Part shown: positions 44,190 to 54,416 of the stretch, piece after piece
How the letters are laid out: each line of letters starts with the position of its first letter
Position numbering within the stretch: position 1 is the stretch's first letter
Assembly: GCA_037903475.1 (NCBI GenBank)
Contig: JBAJFG010000089.1
Coordinates: 434,001-498,000, forward strand
Reading direction: 5' to 3'
Origin: Ancylostoma caninum
Lineage: Eukaryota; Nematoda; Chromadorea; Rhabditida; Ancylostomatidae
Length of the DNA stretch: 64,000 bases
Translations under genes and position numbers: made by a program
Notes under the pieces: model-generated
Database searches by the model: none
What the model saw: the letters and a program-made list of their open reading frames with translations, nothing else
What the model was told of the DNA's origin: nothing

Positions 44190-45689
44190 GGAAGTTCATT
44201 GGTCATGCGGTGACCGCCTGCTTCGGGACACGCGGATGAGGTAGTCGAGGGGTGCGATCTAAGCCCGAAAAACCATCGGTACTTGCGGAGGATGTAGTCG
44301 GGGGGTGCGACATACCCCCGAACTTTGATAAAAGCCTCGGATGGGTGCGGAGGAACATGGCAGGTAATCCGAGAACCCCCCGAGGTCAGACACCACAGAG
44401 CAGTGAGTTCTGCCTATTTTCCCACTACTTGGGGCCTGTACTCCATCTTTCTCCTTTAATAATGTATAATACGCTTTTTATAATCATAATCACTCTGGAA
44501 ATCTCTCTTATAATAATGTTTATTGAGTTTCCTATTGTCATATTCACTGTAAAAACGGCATTCATTGTTTGAATCTCTGAAGTGTCTCTTCTACAATTTG
44601 AGCGGACTTCCTACTCACAAAAGCATCCATTTTGGTTCCTGCCACAGAATATAGCACTTTTAACACTGTGTGTGCCCTAACAGCAACAGAGTCTTACCTC
44701 AGAAATCGTTTTTGAGATTTTTAAGGTGAGAAAATCAGTGTGAGCTGGCGTGGACTGTAGTATACATGAAAGACTTCAAAAAGGGTAACTCTGTTTTTTA
44801 AGAGGCTACGGCTGAATCAGCACTTTCTTATGTTGCTCGGAGAAATTACGGGTCAACACCAGAACTGACTCAAACCTCAGATGTTGCCTATACGAAATAC
44901 AGGCCTCACTGTTTCCACACCAGGCTACGGGTTATGCCTGATCAGATTACGGATATGAACTGTAGCCTGGCCAGAAAACGAGCGTTCCTTGAGGAAATCG
45001 AAAGCAGAAGCTTTCTAATAGCTTTCTAATACTTTTCTATAACGTCGAAAATCGCGCACTTTTACAATGAAAAAGATTTTCTCTATATTAACGTACAAGT
45101 CGAAAACTGCCGCAAGTACGCACCACTGAGAGAATCCTCGTAGTGAGACCGTTGTTCATTCTTGAACACCAGAGTTATGGCCAAGGTGTTGTGTTCAGCG
45201 CATTAGAAAACCTCAGTGGGCATGATCCCCCAATCAGAAGCGTAAAACTTGGTGAAATAAATGGTTTAACCTATAATTTTTTTACGAAACCGTAGATATC
45301 TTTGTGTTCAGCGTATCAAACAAAATAAACGTCGTATCGAACAACAATAGACATGTCATCAGCGATTTCTGGACAAAATTAAGCAAAAATCAATGAAATT
45401 GGTGTGAAGGGTAAAGCAGTCCATAGCTCTTGGCTGAAAGGGCCAAAATCTCCACGGGCCCTTCGGAGTAATGTATTCAACGTTTGGTAGTGATTGGTGT
45501 AGACTGAGCTCCGTAACATTACCTTCTCTTGGGAATGCACTGTGATAAGAACATTAGTGGATGCCTCGAATAGTCCCTCGGCTGTGGGCACGGATGGAGC
45601 AGAGGTAAAGCAGCGGACTGTGGAGCAATCGAAGAGCAATGGTAAGTGATCGGTTGGACAGTTCGAAATCTTCGAGCGGTAGTGGAGGT
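44190..45689. other. Intergenic with low-copy repeats
   Basis: GGACTTGCGGAGGA-type words at 44270-44300 recur near 45738, suggesting shared repeat ancestry. No gene, transposase or RNA is recognised. Confidence 0.4.
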
Positions 45690-46410
45690 GATAAGTTTTG
45701 TTCAAAAACCCCATTTCGGAACATGCGGAGGAGGGTACCGGGACTTGCGGAGGACTAAATCGGGAACTGCGGTCTGTAACAGACCGGGTCTCCTGACCAA
45801 GCCCTCCGGATGCCCTGCAGTACTCCTACGCATGTGTGCGATACTTTGTCTGAGTTGTTGGTAAAGTGATGAGGATTAGAGTGAGTATATAAAAAAGGTT
45901 GGGGAGGAATGGTTAGGCACAAATGAGAAGGAGAAGGTGAACACAGGAGTGGTTGTGAGGCTGAACAAAGGGCAAATTTGCACACACTCATCTACTGCCG
46001 GATGCCATCGTTAAACATTACCACTATTGGGATGCGATACCACTCTCACTTGGCGGAGAACTCCTCTTGTAGTATTTCATCGCCAATTGGCGCGGGCGCA
46101 CTCCTGCAGCAACAGTGCGCCGACTCCACCACTTCTGGGCGCCGCGCACTCTTTCACACCGTTGGACCAATCTCCTCCACTTCTGAGCGCTGGCGCACCC
46201 GGTGAACTGTTTGACCTATTGCACATTATCCAACAATCTCCTCTCTACCCCACTCAACCATACTACATCCGATCCTAGTCTTTCATATGATCTTGCAATC
46301 ACTACACAATCACTATCACTGGCCAATCGTAGAATTTCGTAGCGCTCTGGCATACACGTACACTCACAGAAAGACAGACTAAGCGTGTTATTATAGGTAG
46401 GGAAATAGCA
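45690..46410 (+). repeat. Dispersed repeat 'A', copy 2
   Basis: Shares with copies 1 and 3 the GTGATGAGGATTAGAGTGAG start followed by TATAAAAAAG, the CACCACTATTGGG-like block, two to three degenerate 50-bp GCGCAC...CCACTTCTG units, CCCCACTCAACCATAC, GTAGAATTTCGTAGCG and the ACTAAGCGTGTTATTATAG end. This copy holds an uninterrupted version of the site that the LTR element hit in copy 1. Confidence 0.7.
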
Positions 46411-46692
46411 CTACACCTGGCTAAACCCAAAACATCGACACCGACTCCATGTCGCAGACCCAGTCGGTAGACAAGAGTGTAACTACGTCCTGAAACGTCT
46501 ACAGTCAATCGAGTACAAGGAACTCCAAACGGCCATGTGCAAGGGACGGGACCGCGGCGCCGCGTGGCACTCGAGCTGTCTATTGCTGGCAAAAGCAACT
46601 CAAAGTCACATACAGAAACTCTGTGTCTCTGCCGAGAGAGCCGCACCGCAGTCCCGCCCCTTGCGCACGTCTGTTTGAACTTCCATGTATTA

Positions 46693-48798
46693 GGTTGTAG
46701 GGAAAGTTCTCAAGATTTTCAAAAGTGTGCTTTCGTACATTCCACGCTGCCATGAAGCAATGTGTCTTTTGTGTATACAAGGCGGTCAAGTTTGCCCAAG
46801 TTTATTACTATAAGGCTGTAACATAAGTTCCCGCTGTTTTGAAACTTTCGACGAGAAAACTTTATAGAAAATCATGTAAAAAATGCTACCAGTCGGAGTG
46901 TTGAGTACAACAGTCGCTGTTCCTTTGCGGTTTTTACAGCAGGAGCTCGACTCCCCTGTTTCAAAAATTCGTGGACTACGAGGCAAAGAACTGAGTCGGG
47001 CAGTGCTGGAGGTCACTGACTTCGCCAAATCGGTTTTCGCTCAGTAGACATTCCTGTGATCTGGCAACCTGGTTAGTTGGCTTGGTTAGAGCTAGATTTT
47101 GCTACATAACGCGCAATCAAAAATTCCTCTCGAGCTTTTCGCTCTTCTGGAGAGTTCGACCAACAAAATCAAGGTGCTTCCCGCAGTATTGCGGAATGAA
47201 GTGATTTCCACAAAGCGCCTGGAACTCATCCCAAAATTCCGCCGATTAGTGTCCGCAAACGGTTGCTTTTGAAGCCACAGTGGAAAAAATCCCACTTCAG
47301 TTCGCTTCAACTCCAGAGAGAAAAACGGCATAATCAAAGTTTTGCGTTACCATGTCTGGTGCCCGTGCTTGAGGCCGCTCGACAATAAAATGGGGAGGAA
47401 AAGTGCCAGGGAGAATAAGAATATCCTCGTGATTGCTCCACCCAAATTTGGTTAGTCTGTTGCAACGTTACGTTAAAATTAAAATGATTATTCGTGCAAG
47501 TGGGCTTACCGTATTTGCATTCTTGAGCTGTTCACTCTGAAGTTAATCACATCTTCAAACTAAGACGCAAAATCGGTCCAGCATTTTTGCGGAATCATGC
47601 GCATCAACATAGTATCCAGACGTGCGCTGAATCTGATCGGTTTTCATTTATTAGAAGCCTTTGAAAATGCCTATGCGAAAACAGCGAAAACTTGTGTTAT
47701 AACCTAATATTATCACCTGCGAACCCTTGCACAGTCCCGTCCAGGAATATGGAACTTTTAAAACAAAACTCGCCACCTTTCAGTATAAGACTTCAAGCCT
47801 GGGTAATCAGCAGCCGCATCTAGTTGTCGCATTAACGCTGTATTTGGGACGGTACAGCATCCGAATACACTGCACAAGATTGATCCAGACACCTTCCTGT
47901 TGGCAACATCAGCCTCATTGTTTCCGCACGGTCGAGACGCTCATCCGGAGTTGCCACTGATCGATTTTGGGGGTTGGTGGATTCGGATCCATGCAAACTA
48001 CGCGTGAAAACACGCAAGTCTCGAATGTTCACTTTACCAGCATCGCCGATCACCTGCGTCAGTTGAGCAAAGTAAAAAAAAATCATAACAGTGGCTTATC
48101 ATGATGTGACCGGGTGCGATCTCAAGTGATGAGCAGAGGTGGCTACTGAATTGCCGTCGCACAGGAGCACTGAAAAACAGCTGAAGCCCATCTCTACTGG
48201 AGATGAGAAGTGATGTTTGTATGTCAACACCCAGCACCTTTGACGCTGAGTTGACAAGGATGAGCAGCCTGAGCCCAGCCGAACACGGGTGATCAGCCTC
48301 TGATGGTTGTTGTCACTGCTTAGTGTGACAGCAAAGCATCGTCAACTAAGCGCTACTGCCACGCGACACTGCTCTCGCTGTAGACCTGTGCTATCAGAAG
48401 CCGGATCGACTGGCCGCAAAAATCGCGGAGAAGAGTCAGAATCACGGAAAGATCCGATTTCTGCATGACGATGCTCGTGCACATGTTGGAAATGTGAGTC
48501 GCCAGAAGCTATCCGGCTTTGGATGGAAAGTGCTGACTTGCTCAACGTACAGCCCTTATCTTTCCATAAAAGATAACCTCCTTTTCCTGTCCCCCTCTGA
48601 CGCCAGGCAAGATAGAGCAACTTTTCTGACTCAGTGCCAGAATAGTTGCACACCGAGAGGCATCAAAAGACTTTCCAAAAATGGGCGAAGAGTGGCAGTA
48701 CGTGCTGGTGTTTTGTACATTTCATAGTGTGCTTCTCTCTTTTTGAGAAGTCAAGAAAATGTACTGTTCCGAAAACCGCGAGAACTTCCCCTACAACC
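46693..48798 (+). mobile_element. Mariner-like element, decayed
   Basis: The ends GGTTGTAGGGAAAGTTCTC (46693) and the complement of GGTTGTAGGGGAAGTTCTC (to 48798) are TA-flanked. Near the right end the + strand encodes DLCYQKPDRLAAKIAEK, KIRFLHDDARAHVGN, KLSGFGWKVLT and TYSPYLSIKDNLLF, corresponding to the second and third catalytic-Asp regions. The third Asp is replaced, and the N-terminal half is not readable. The 2.1-kb length suggests further insertions. Confidence 0.75.
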
Positions 48799-49697
48799 TA
48801 ATAAAATCTGCAGTACCAACTTTACCTTGCTATACACAGCGAAGCCACTCGGAATTTAAACATCTTCGAGAACATTTAGATAACCAGTAAAACAAAGAAT
48901 GATAAAGCCGTACGTGATAAAATGCGGGGAAGGGGTTCAATTTTTTCGTACAGTGCCTTCTTATAGAATTTGCGTAAAAAATGTAGAACTTTTCAAAATT
49001 CCGAAGTCGTGATCACCAAGGAGCCGAAGTATGCCAAAATGTATTACGGATGCCGGCTCTAAACCTCATTTTCAGGACATGAAGAGTTAGTCTTCAATGC
49101 ATAGTTTGATCTCGCATTGTACTCAAACCTTAGCGCATCATTCCTAATGGAAGCCATCTTACCTCCGAATACAATTATTCGGGATGCCCTTTTGTTTTCA
49201 GCGCTCTCACCGGCGAATAGAAGTCGGCGCAGTAGCAGTCACACGTCTATCAGCCAAGTGCACAACTCCTCAGAACTTTTTCTTTTGAATTAATAAATCG
49301 CACCATGCAACAAAGAATACGCTTTTTACATGCAGTTCTATGTCTTGAAAGAGCGCAGCCTTATAAATTTAGTAATCTAATCATTCCAATGTATTTCTTT
49401 CTTTGAACATTGACATTTCACTTGTTGTGTCAAAAACATGTGCTAACAAAGGTCGTTAGATGCTACACGTTTACATAGCTTGACGTTTCGACAATCTCAC
49501 CATCTTTATAGGCATGCAAAAAGATTAATTCTGAAATATCCAAGGTCTAGCTCGCCATGCAACTGTCCACCTTGCGAAGAAGCACGGTATTGTTGAAAGC
49601 ATGGAACGCAGAATTCCACTGCAGATGTGTTTGCCGTACTACAGAGACTAAGAATTACCGAATCGTTCGCACACAGTTGTCCTTTTATTATCTATTA
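48799..49697. other. Intergenic, nothing recognised
   Basis: AT-rich, with no supported exon or repeat boundary between two mariner-type elements. Confidence 0.4.
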
Positions 49698-49883
49698 GGT
49701 TGATGCAAAAGGAATATTTATATTATTTCGTTTAGACACAATATTACAACTAGATATGATAATGTACTTGTAGAGCAAAGAAAGCTATTTTATTCTGTGA
49801 GTATAAGAGATTTCCCTGCAGCTAGCAAACGTGATATAATTGAAAATGTGTGAAAATCTGGTTCTAAATTTTTCAAATTATTA

Positions 49884-51164
49884 GGTTGTGTGCAAATTAA
49901 TTGCGTTTTTTGACGCGTAACTTTAAACGTTTACAACGGCTCAAACGGAAGTTTATTAGAAAAATAAGAACCATTAGAATCTACGTATTTTTGCCAACGT
50001 TTCACAAGATCATAAATTCCCTTGCAATAGAAGTCCGATCTTCTGGAGGCTATAAACTCGTTGAAGGCATTTTCAGCATCGGTCTGACTTTTGAATACTC
50101 TTCCCTTGATGAAGTTGTCGAGGTTCTTGAAAAAGTGATGATCGGTTGGCAAAAGGTCTGGTGAGTATGCCGGATGAGGCAGTACTTCGTAGCCAAGGTC
50201 CTTTAACTTCTGCAGCGTTTTTCTTGAAACATGAGGTCTGGCATTATCGTGGAGAAGAATCGGACCTTTTCTGTTCACCACTGCTGGGTTCGCATGTGCC
50301 AGTTTCTCATGCATTTTGTCTATTTGGTGGCAGTAGTTGTCCGCATTGATGGTTTCATCTGGTTTTAGGAACTCGTGATGTAAAATTCCTGCGTAATTCC
50401 ACCAAACTGTGACCATAGTCTTCTTTTGGTGCAACTTCTGCTTAGGAAAAAGTTTTGGGGGCTCATCTTTGTCCAACCACTGCGAAGAACGTTTCCGATT
50501 ATTGTAAAGAATCCATTTCTCGTCGCAGGTTACGACTCGATCAAGGAAAGGCTCGTTTTTATTCCGTAAAAGCAGCTCCGATGAGATCTGATAACGCCTG
50601 AGCATCTGTTCAGCGTCCAATTCATGTGGCACCCACTGATCCATTTTCTTCACTTTTCCAATTTTTTCCAAACGCTTGGCGACGGTGGAAAATGATACTT
50701 GAAGATCTTCCGCTATCTCACGAACAGTTTTTCGTGGATCCGACTCCACCACAGACTTGAGGACGTTGTCGTCAAGTTCACGGATGCGACCTCGACCTGG
50801 TTCATCTTCAAGGTTCATGTTTCCTGACCGGAATTTTCGGAACCAGAGTTGAGTGGTGCGAATTGAAACGACATCTGGTTTCCATGCTTTCACAATATTT
50901 TCGTGAGCCTCCACTGCTTTCCGTCCAAGCTTGAACTCATGAAGCAAAATGATACGAATTTGTACCTTGGAGAGCATCTTGAATAACGGGCGGAACCAAG
51001 CGAAGAGTGAGCTTCGAAACAAATGAACATCACGAAATGAATGAGCGAATGATGGGGCTTCCGAATGGTATACAACATTGGGAACGTTACATGAACAATA
51101 CACGAAAACCAGTAGGTCAAAAACTGGTTTGCAAAAAAAAAACGCAATTAATTTGCACACAACC
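49884..51164 (-). mobile_element. Intact mariner element 1
   Basis: 1281 bp with 28-bp identical inverted ends starting GGTTGTGTGCAAATTAATTG, TA on both sides (49882-49883, 51165-51166), and one uninterrupted transposase gene. All parts needed for autonomous movement appear present. Identical ends suggest recent activity. Confidence 0.9.
49931..50977 (-). CDS. Mariner transposase (348 aa)
   Basis: Cut-and-paste DNA transposase. The start is taken at MLSKVQIRI (50977) because the canonical length is about 345 aa; the same frame is open further upstream, into the inverted repeat. An N-terminal helix-turn-helix region (QIRIILLHEFKLG, RTTQLWFRKFRSG) is followed by a second one (TVREIAEDLQVSFSTVAKRL), the WVPHEL linker motif, and the catalytic triad in VVTCDEKWI, ILLHDNARPHV and YSPDLLPTDHHFF, with the second and third Asp 34 residues apart (D,D34D). 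It ends with a TAA just inside the inverted repeat. No stop, frameshift or missing catalytic residue is seen. Confidence 0.95.
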   Translation of the reverse strand: MLSKVQIRIILLHEFKLGRKAVEAHENIVKAWKPDVVSIRTTQLWFRKFRSGNMNLEDEPGRGRIRELDDNVLKSVVESDPRKTVREIAEDLQVSFSTVAKRLEKIGKVKKMDQWVPHELDAEQMLRRYQISSELLLRNKNEPFLDRVVTCDEKWILYNNRKRSSQWLDKDEPPKLFPKQKLHQKKTMVTVWWNYAGILHHEFLKPDETINADNYCHQIDKMHEKLAHANPAVVNRKGPILLHDNARPHVSRKTLQKLKDLGYEVLPHPAYSPDLLPTDHHFFKNLDNFIKGRVFKSQTDAENAFNEFIASRRSDFYCKGIYDLVKRWQKYVDSNGSYFSNKLPFEPL

Positions 51165-51536
51165 TAACACTTTGATTTTTCTATCGCACTGCAAGCAATA
51201 CTGTTCAAAACACCTTCTTTGTATTAGGTCATCATGTCAATACTTACTCCATATGTGAGCTCTGGTGCAACGTTGGATCCTCTTTGTTGGATTAATGTAG
51301 GTGAGCAGTTTTTGAAGAATTTTCTTTGTTATTTCTAGGATTCTTGCTGGATTATTCTCTACAACCCTTTGCTTTTCGGAAAGTACATCTCCAATAACAC
51401 CTATAGCTATATCGGCCCCAGAGAATCTCGAACTGTCTGCTGGAAAAACGCTCGAGACGCTCGAAAGCTTTCTTGCAAGCCAAATTTCGTCCAAAATTTG
51501 CTTCCGATAGCCAGCTTGAACTTTGATAATTTATTA

Positions 51537-52819
51537 GGTATGTGAAAAAGTTTCCGCCCTTTTTTAAGCGAAATTGAGTGCATTTTTCAAAATAGAAAAG
51601 AAACAGATAGATCAATCAAAGTACTGGCCATCGTTAGCTATAACCTTTGCCCATCTTTCTGGGAGGAGACGGATGCCGCGGCGGTAGAAGGCCTCGTCCT
51701 TCGACTCGATCCATTCCCTCACCCATTTTTCGACGTCTCCGAAAGACTGGAAGTGCTGCTCGGAAAGCCCGTGGGCCATCGACCGAAACAAATAGTAGTC
51801 TGACGGAGCACAGTCTGGTGAATAAGCCGCATGTGGTAGCACATCCCAGCGAAGTGCTTCAAGCGTCTCCTTCACTGCTTTTGTAACATGTGGACGAGCA
51901 TTGTCATGCAGCAAAATGACTTTGTGCTGCCTTGTCTCGTGTTCCGGCCGTTTCTGGTGCAATGCTCTGCTCAAACGAATCATTTGCTCTTTATAGAGAT
52001 CGCCCGTGATCGTCTGGCCTGGTTTAAGCAGCTCATGATAGATGACTCCCTTCTGGTCCCACCAGATACACAGCATTGCCTTCTTCTCATGGATATTGCG
52101 CTTTGGCGTCGATTGTGATGGTTGGCCACGGTCGCAAATGGCTTTCCGGCGCTTCGGATTATCGAAATAGATCCACTTTTCGTCTCCAGTAACGATACGA
52201 TGCAGAAATCCCTTCCTTTTTTGTTTGTCAAGCAACATTTCACAGATGGTTTTTCTTCTTTCCATGTCGCGTTCTGTCAAGTCGTATGGTACCCATCTGC
52301 CTTCCTTATAAACCTTTCCCATGGCTTTGAGACGCTTGGAAATGTTGGATCTATCAACATTTAGAGAGTTGGCAATCTCTTCTTGTGTTTGGCGTGGATC
52401 TTCATCAATTAATGATTGAAGTTCTTTGTCTTCAAAAACTTTTGGCCTTCCACTGCGTTGCTTGTCTCCAACATCGAAATCACCACTACTAAAGCGTGGG
52501 AACCATTGTTTGCATGTTGTTTCTGATGAAGCATGGTCCCCATAAGCTTCCATGAGCATTCGGCAAGATTCGGCAGCAGTTTTCTCCAAATTGAAGCAGG
52601 AAAGAAGTGCTTCGCGCAAATGACGCTTACTTGGCTCAAATATCGGCATGATTATCGCCATAAAACACAATGATGTTGATATAATTTGAAACGAATATGT
52701 ACTAAAAATTATTGGCAGAAGTCAAAGCAACAAAATGAAGTAGGATTTACAGAGTATTTGCAAGGATAGCTAACGATATAACCACTCATCGCTAGAGGGC
52801 GGAAACTTTTCCACATACC
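51537..52819 (-). mobile_element. Intact mariner element 2 (different lineage)
   Basis: 1283 bp with inverted ends GGTATGTGAAAAAGTTTCCG and the complement of GGTATGTGGAAAAGTTTCCG, TA-flanked (51535-51536, 52820-52821), around an uninterrupted transposase. The ends and protein differ clearly from element 1, so this is a separate mariner subfamily. Confidence 0.9.
51612..52649 (-). CDS. Mariner transposase (345 aa)
   Basis: DNA transposase of canonical mariner length when started at MPIFEPSKRHLREAL (52649); the frame is open for seven more codons upstream. DNA-binding region with EAYGDHASSETTCKQWF and QTQEEIANSLNVDRSNISK, linker GRWVPYDL, and catalytic motifs IVTGDEKWIYF, VILLHDNARPHV and YSPDCAPSDYYLF. 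The last two Asp are 34 residues apart (D,D34D). The sequence ends WAKVIANDGQYFD, a typical mariner C-terminus. It is intact in the window. It differs throughout from the neighbouring transposase at 49931-50977. Confidence 0.95.
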   Translation of the reverse strand: MPIFEPSKRHLREALLSCFNLEKTAAESCRMLMEAYGDHASSETTCKQWFPRFSSGDFDVGDKQRSGRPKVFEDKELQSLIDEDPRQTQEEIANSLNVDRSNISKRLKAMGKVYKEGRWVPYDLTERDMERRKTICEMLLDKQKRKGFLHRIVTGDEKWIYFDNPKRRKAICDRGQPSQSTPKRNIHEKKAMLCIWWDQKGVIYHELLKPGQTITGDLYKEQMIRLSRALHQKRPEHETRQHKVILLHDNARPHVTKAVKETLEALRWDVLPHAAYSPDCAPSDYYLFRSMAHGLSEQHFQSFGDVEKWVREWIESKDEAFYRRGIRLLPERWAKVIANDGQYFD

Positions 52820-53135
52820 TAATAAATGCGAAACTTTTGTGCAAGCATCGTATACCTCAAGCAAATTGTCGTATTTCAGACGCTTTTCCAGCTTCAGAAA
52901 CTCTTAGCCTGTAAGAAAAATTCACCAAACATGACAGCATGAAAACGAGGTTTTTGTTGTTCTTGGCTTCGCTGTTCCACAAGATATAGACGTACGGCGT
53001 CAGAGACCTGCTCATACGATGAGCAATGGTCGCTGTTAATTAAACTACATTTATGGTTTATCGATGTTGTCGTTTATTGAAGTTGTGAAAGGAAATAGAG
53101 TCAACACGAAAAAGCGCCATTTCTTTTGCTCAACC

Positions 53136-54416
53136 TAATAATACCTGCTCCCCAAGGCCTTTCGAGCCTCTCCAACGCATGGTAGGCCAAGTATCCTATT
53201 TGGTAAATGGCTCCCGTATGTGCGCAGTCTCCTTCTGTCGTAAGGACATACTATGCATCGTTCATAGACTCTGGTTTCATTATCGAGAATGTCTTCATGT
53301 CTCACACCGTCCTGTCGTCATTGTTGAAAGATGCAGCATCGCAGAACGGCACTAAGCCGTCAGATATGAATGATAGACGAAGTTTTTTTTGTTGTCGTGA
53401 GATATCGTTGGTTTCAAGGATGACCGTACTATGACGCTGGAACAGCATATAACCATCAGCATCAGCAATTTTCAGTGTGAGATTGCGTGATTCTTTTGCG
53501 TACGCAATCACCGATATCCTCCAGAACAACGAAAATGAGTGCCTATCAATGACAAACGACTTCTGTGACGTTCGCTTCGCTCTGTGCCCAGTGATGCTGC
53601 TGCGGCCTCATTAGATATGACGTACCAGAGCTTATAGCGCAAGCTGTACACCATTCACAAAAATCCATTTTCAAAAATTTGCAGGTGTTATGCGGTCTTG
53701 CTTTTTGCAACAAAGGGATTTTCCATCACTTACACTTAATGAAAATTAAAATTACAGTTCACTGCTTGTAAGGAAACGCAGGTATTACGTTCTTCTACAG
53801 GTCTGCCTTTTGCTAACTCCTATAATAGGTCCTATAATAGGCTAACTCCTATAAGAGGTCTTTTCACTAGGTACAGGTGAAATTGAAGTTGTTTTTTTTG
53901 CTTCAGTGATACTCCTCGAATTAACTCTGAATGTCTATGAAGTAAAAAACTTCAGTGATAGTGACATTTGCCCACAAGTGTTCACCCAATTAAGCCTGTC
54001 GCCATATCAAAATTACCTGCAGGTGTCAACGAGTTCCGCTTTACTCAACGTATAAACGTACATTCCTCGCCGCCGTACGGTAATAAGCAGTTTGGATGGG
54101 ATTCAGCGCAGCGACCTGGTTATTATCTGGGTTTAATCGTTGTGTGCAGCTTGCATACTTGTCATTTTGTCAATCTTGCATCTTTGCGCTCCACTTGTCA
54201 TTAATTGCATAGCATGAGTCGATTCCAAAGAAGAAGCGTCTGAATACTGGAATTTTCTCGTTTTAATCTCCTTCACATTCTCAAAACTCGCGACTGTTTA
54301 CAGTGAGCTTTTGCTTTCTGGCCATATGATGACGAGACCGCCGACGTAGAGTAATGGTTTTAATGTTAAATATTATAATATTTCTAGTGTCTTGCCGCCG
54401 ACCTCTAACACTGACA
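53136..54416. other. Intergenic, upstream of the chemoreceptor gene
   Basis: No gene is recognised. A short tandem repeat GGCTAACTCCTATAATAGGTC-like lies around 53813-53865. The last part should hold the chemoreceptor promoter, but no element could be assigned. TTTCTAG at 54381-54387, 30 bp before the ATG, is a possible spliced-leader acceptor. Confidence 0.4.

Larger units (their letters stand above)
49698..53135. mobile_element. Older mariner-like relic hosting two intact mariners
   Basis: The outer ends GGTTGATGCAAAAGGAAT (49698) and the complement of GGTTGAGCAAAAGAAATGG (to 53135) are TA-flanked. Removing the two inner elements leaves about 870 bp without a readable transposase, consistent with an internally deleted mariner. 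The ends are only partly similar, so this grouping is an inference. Confidence 0.5.
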
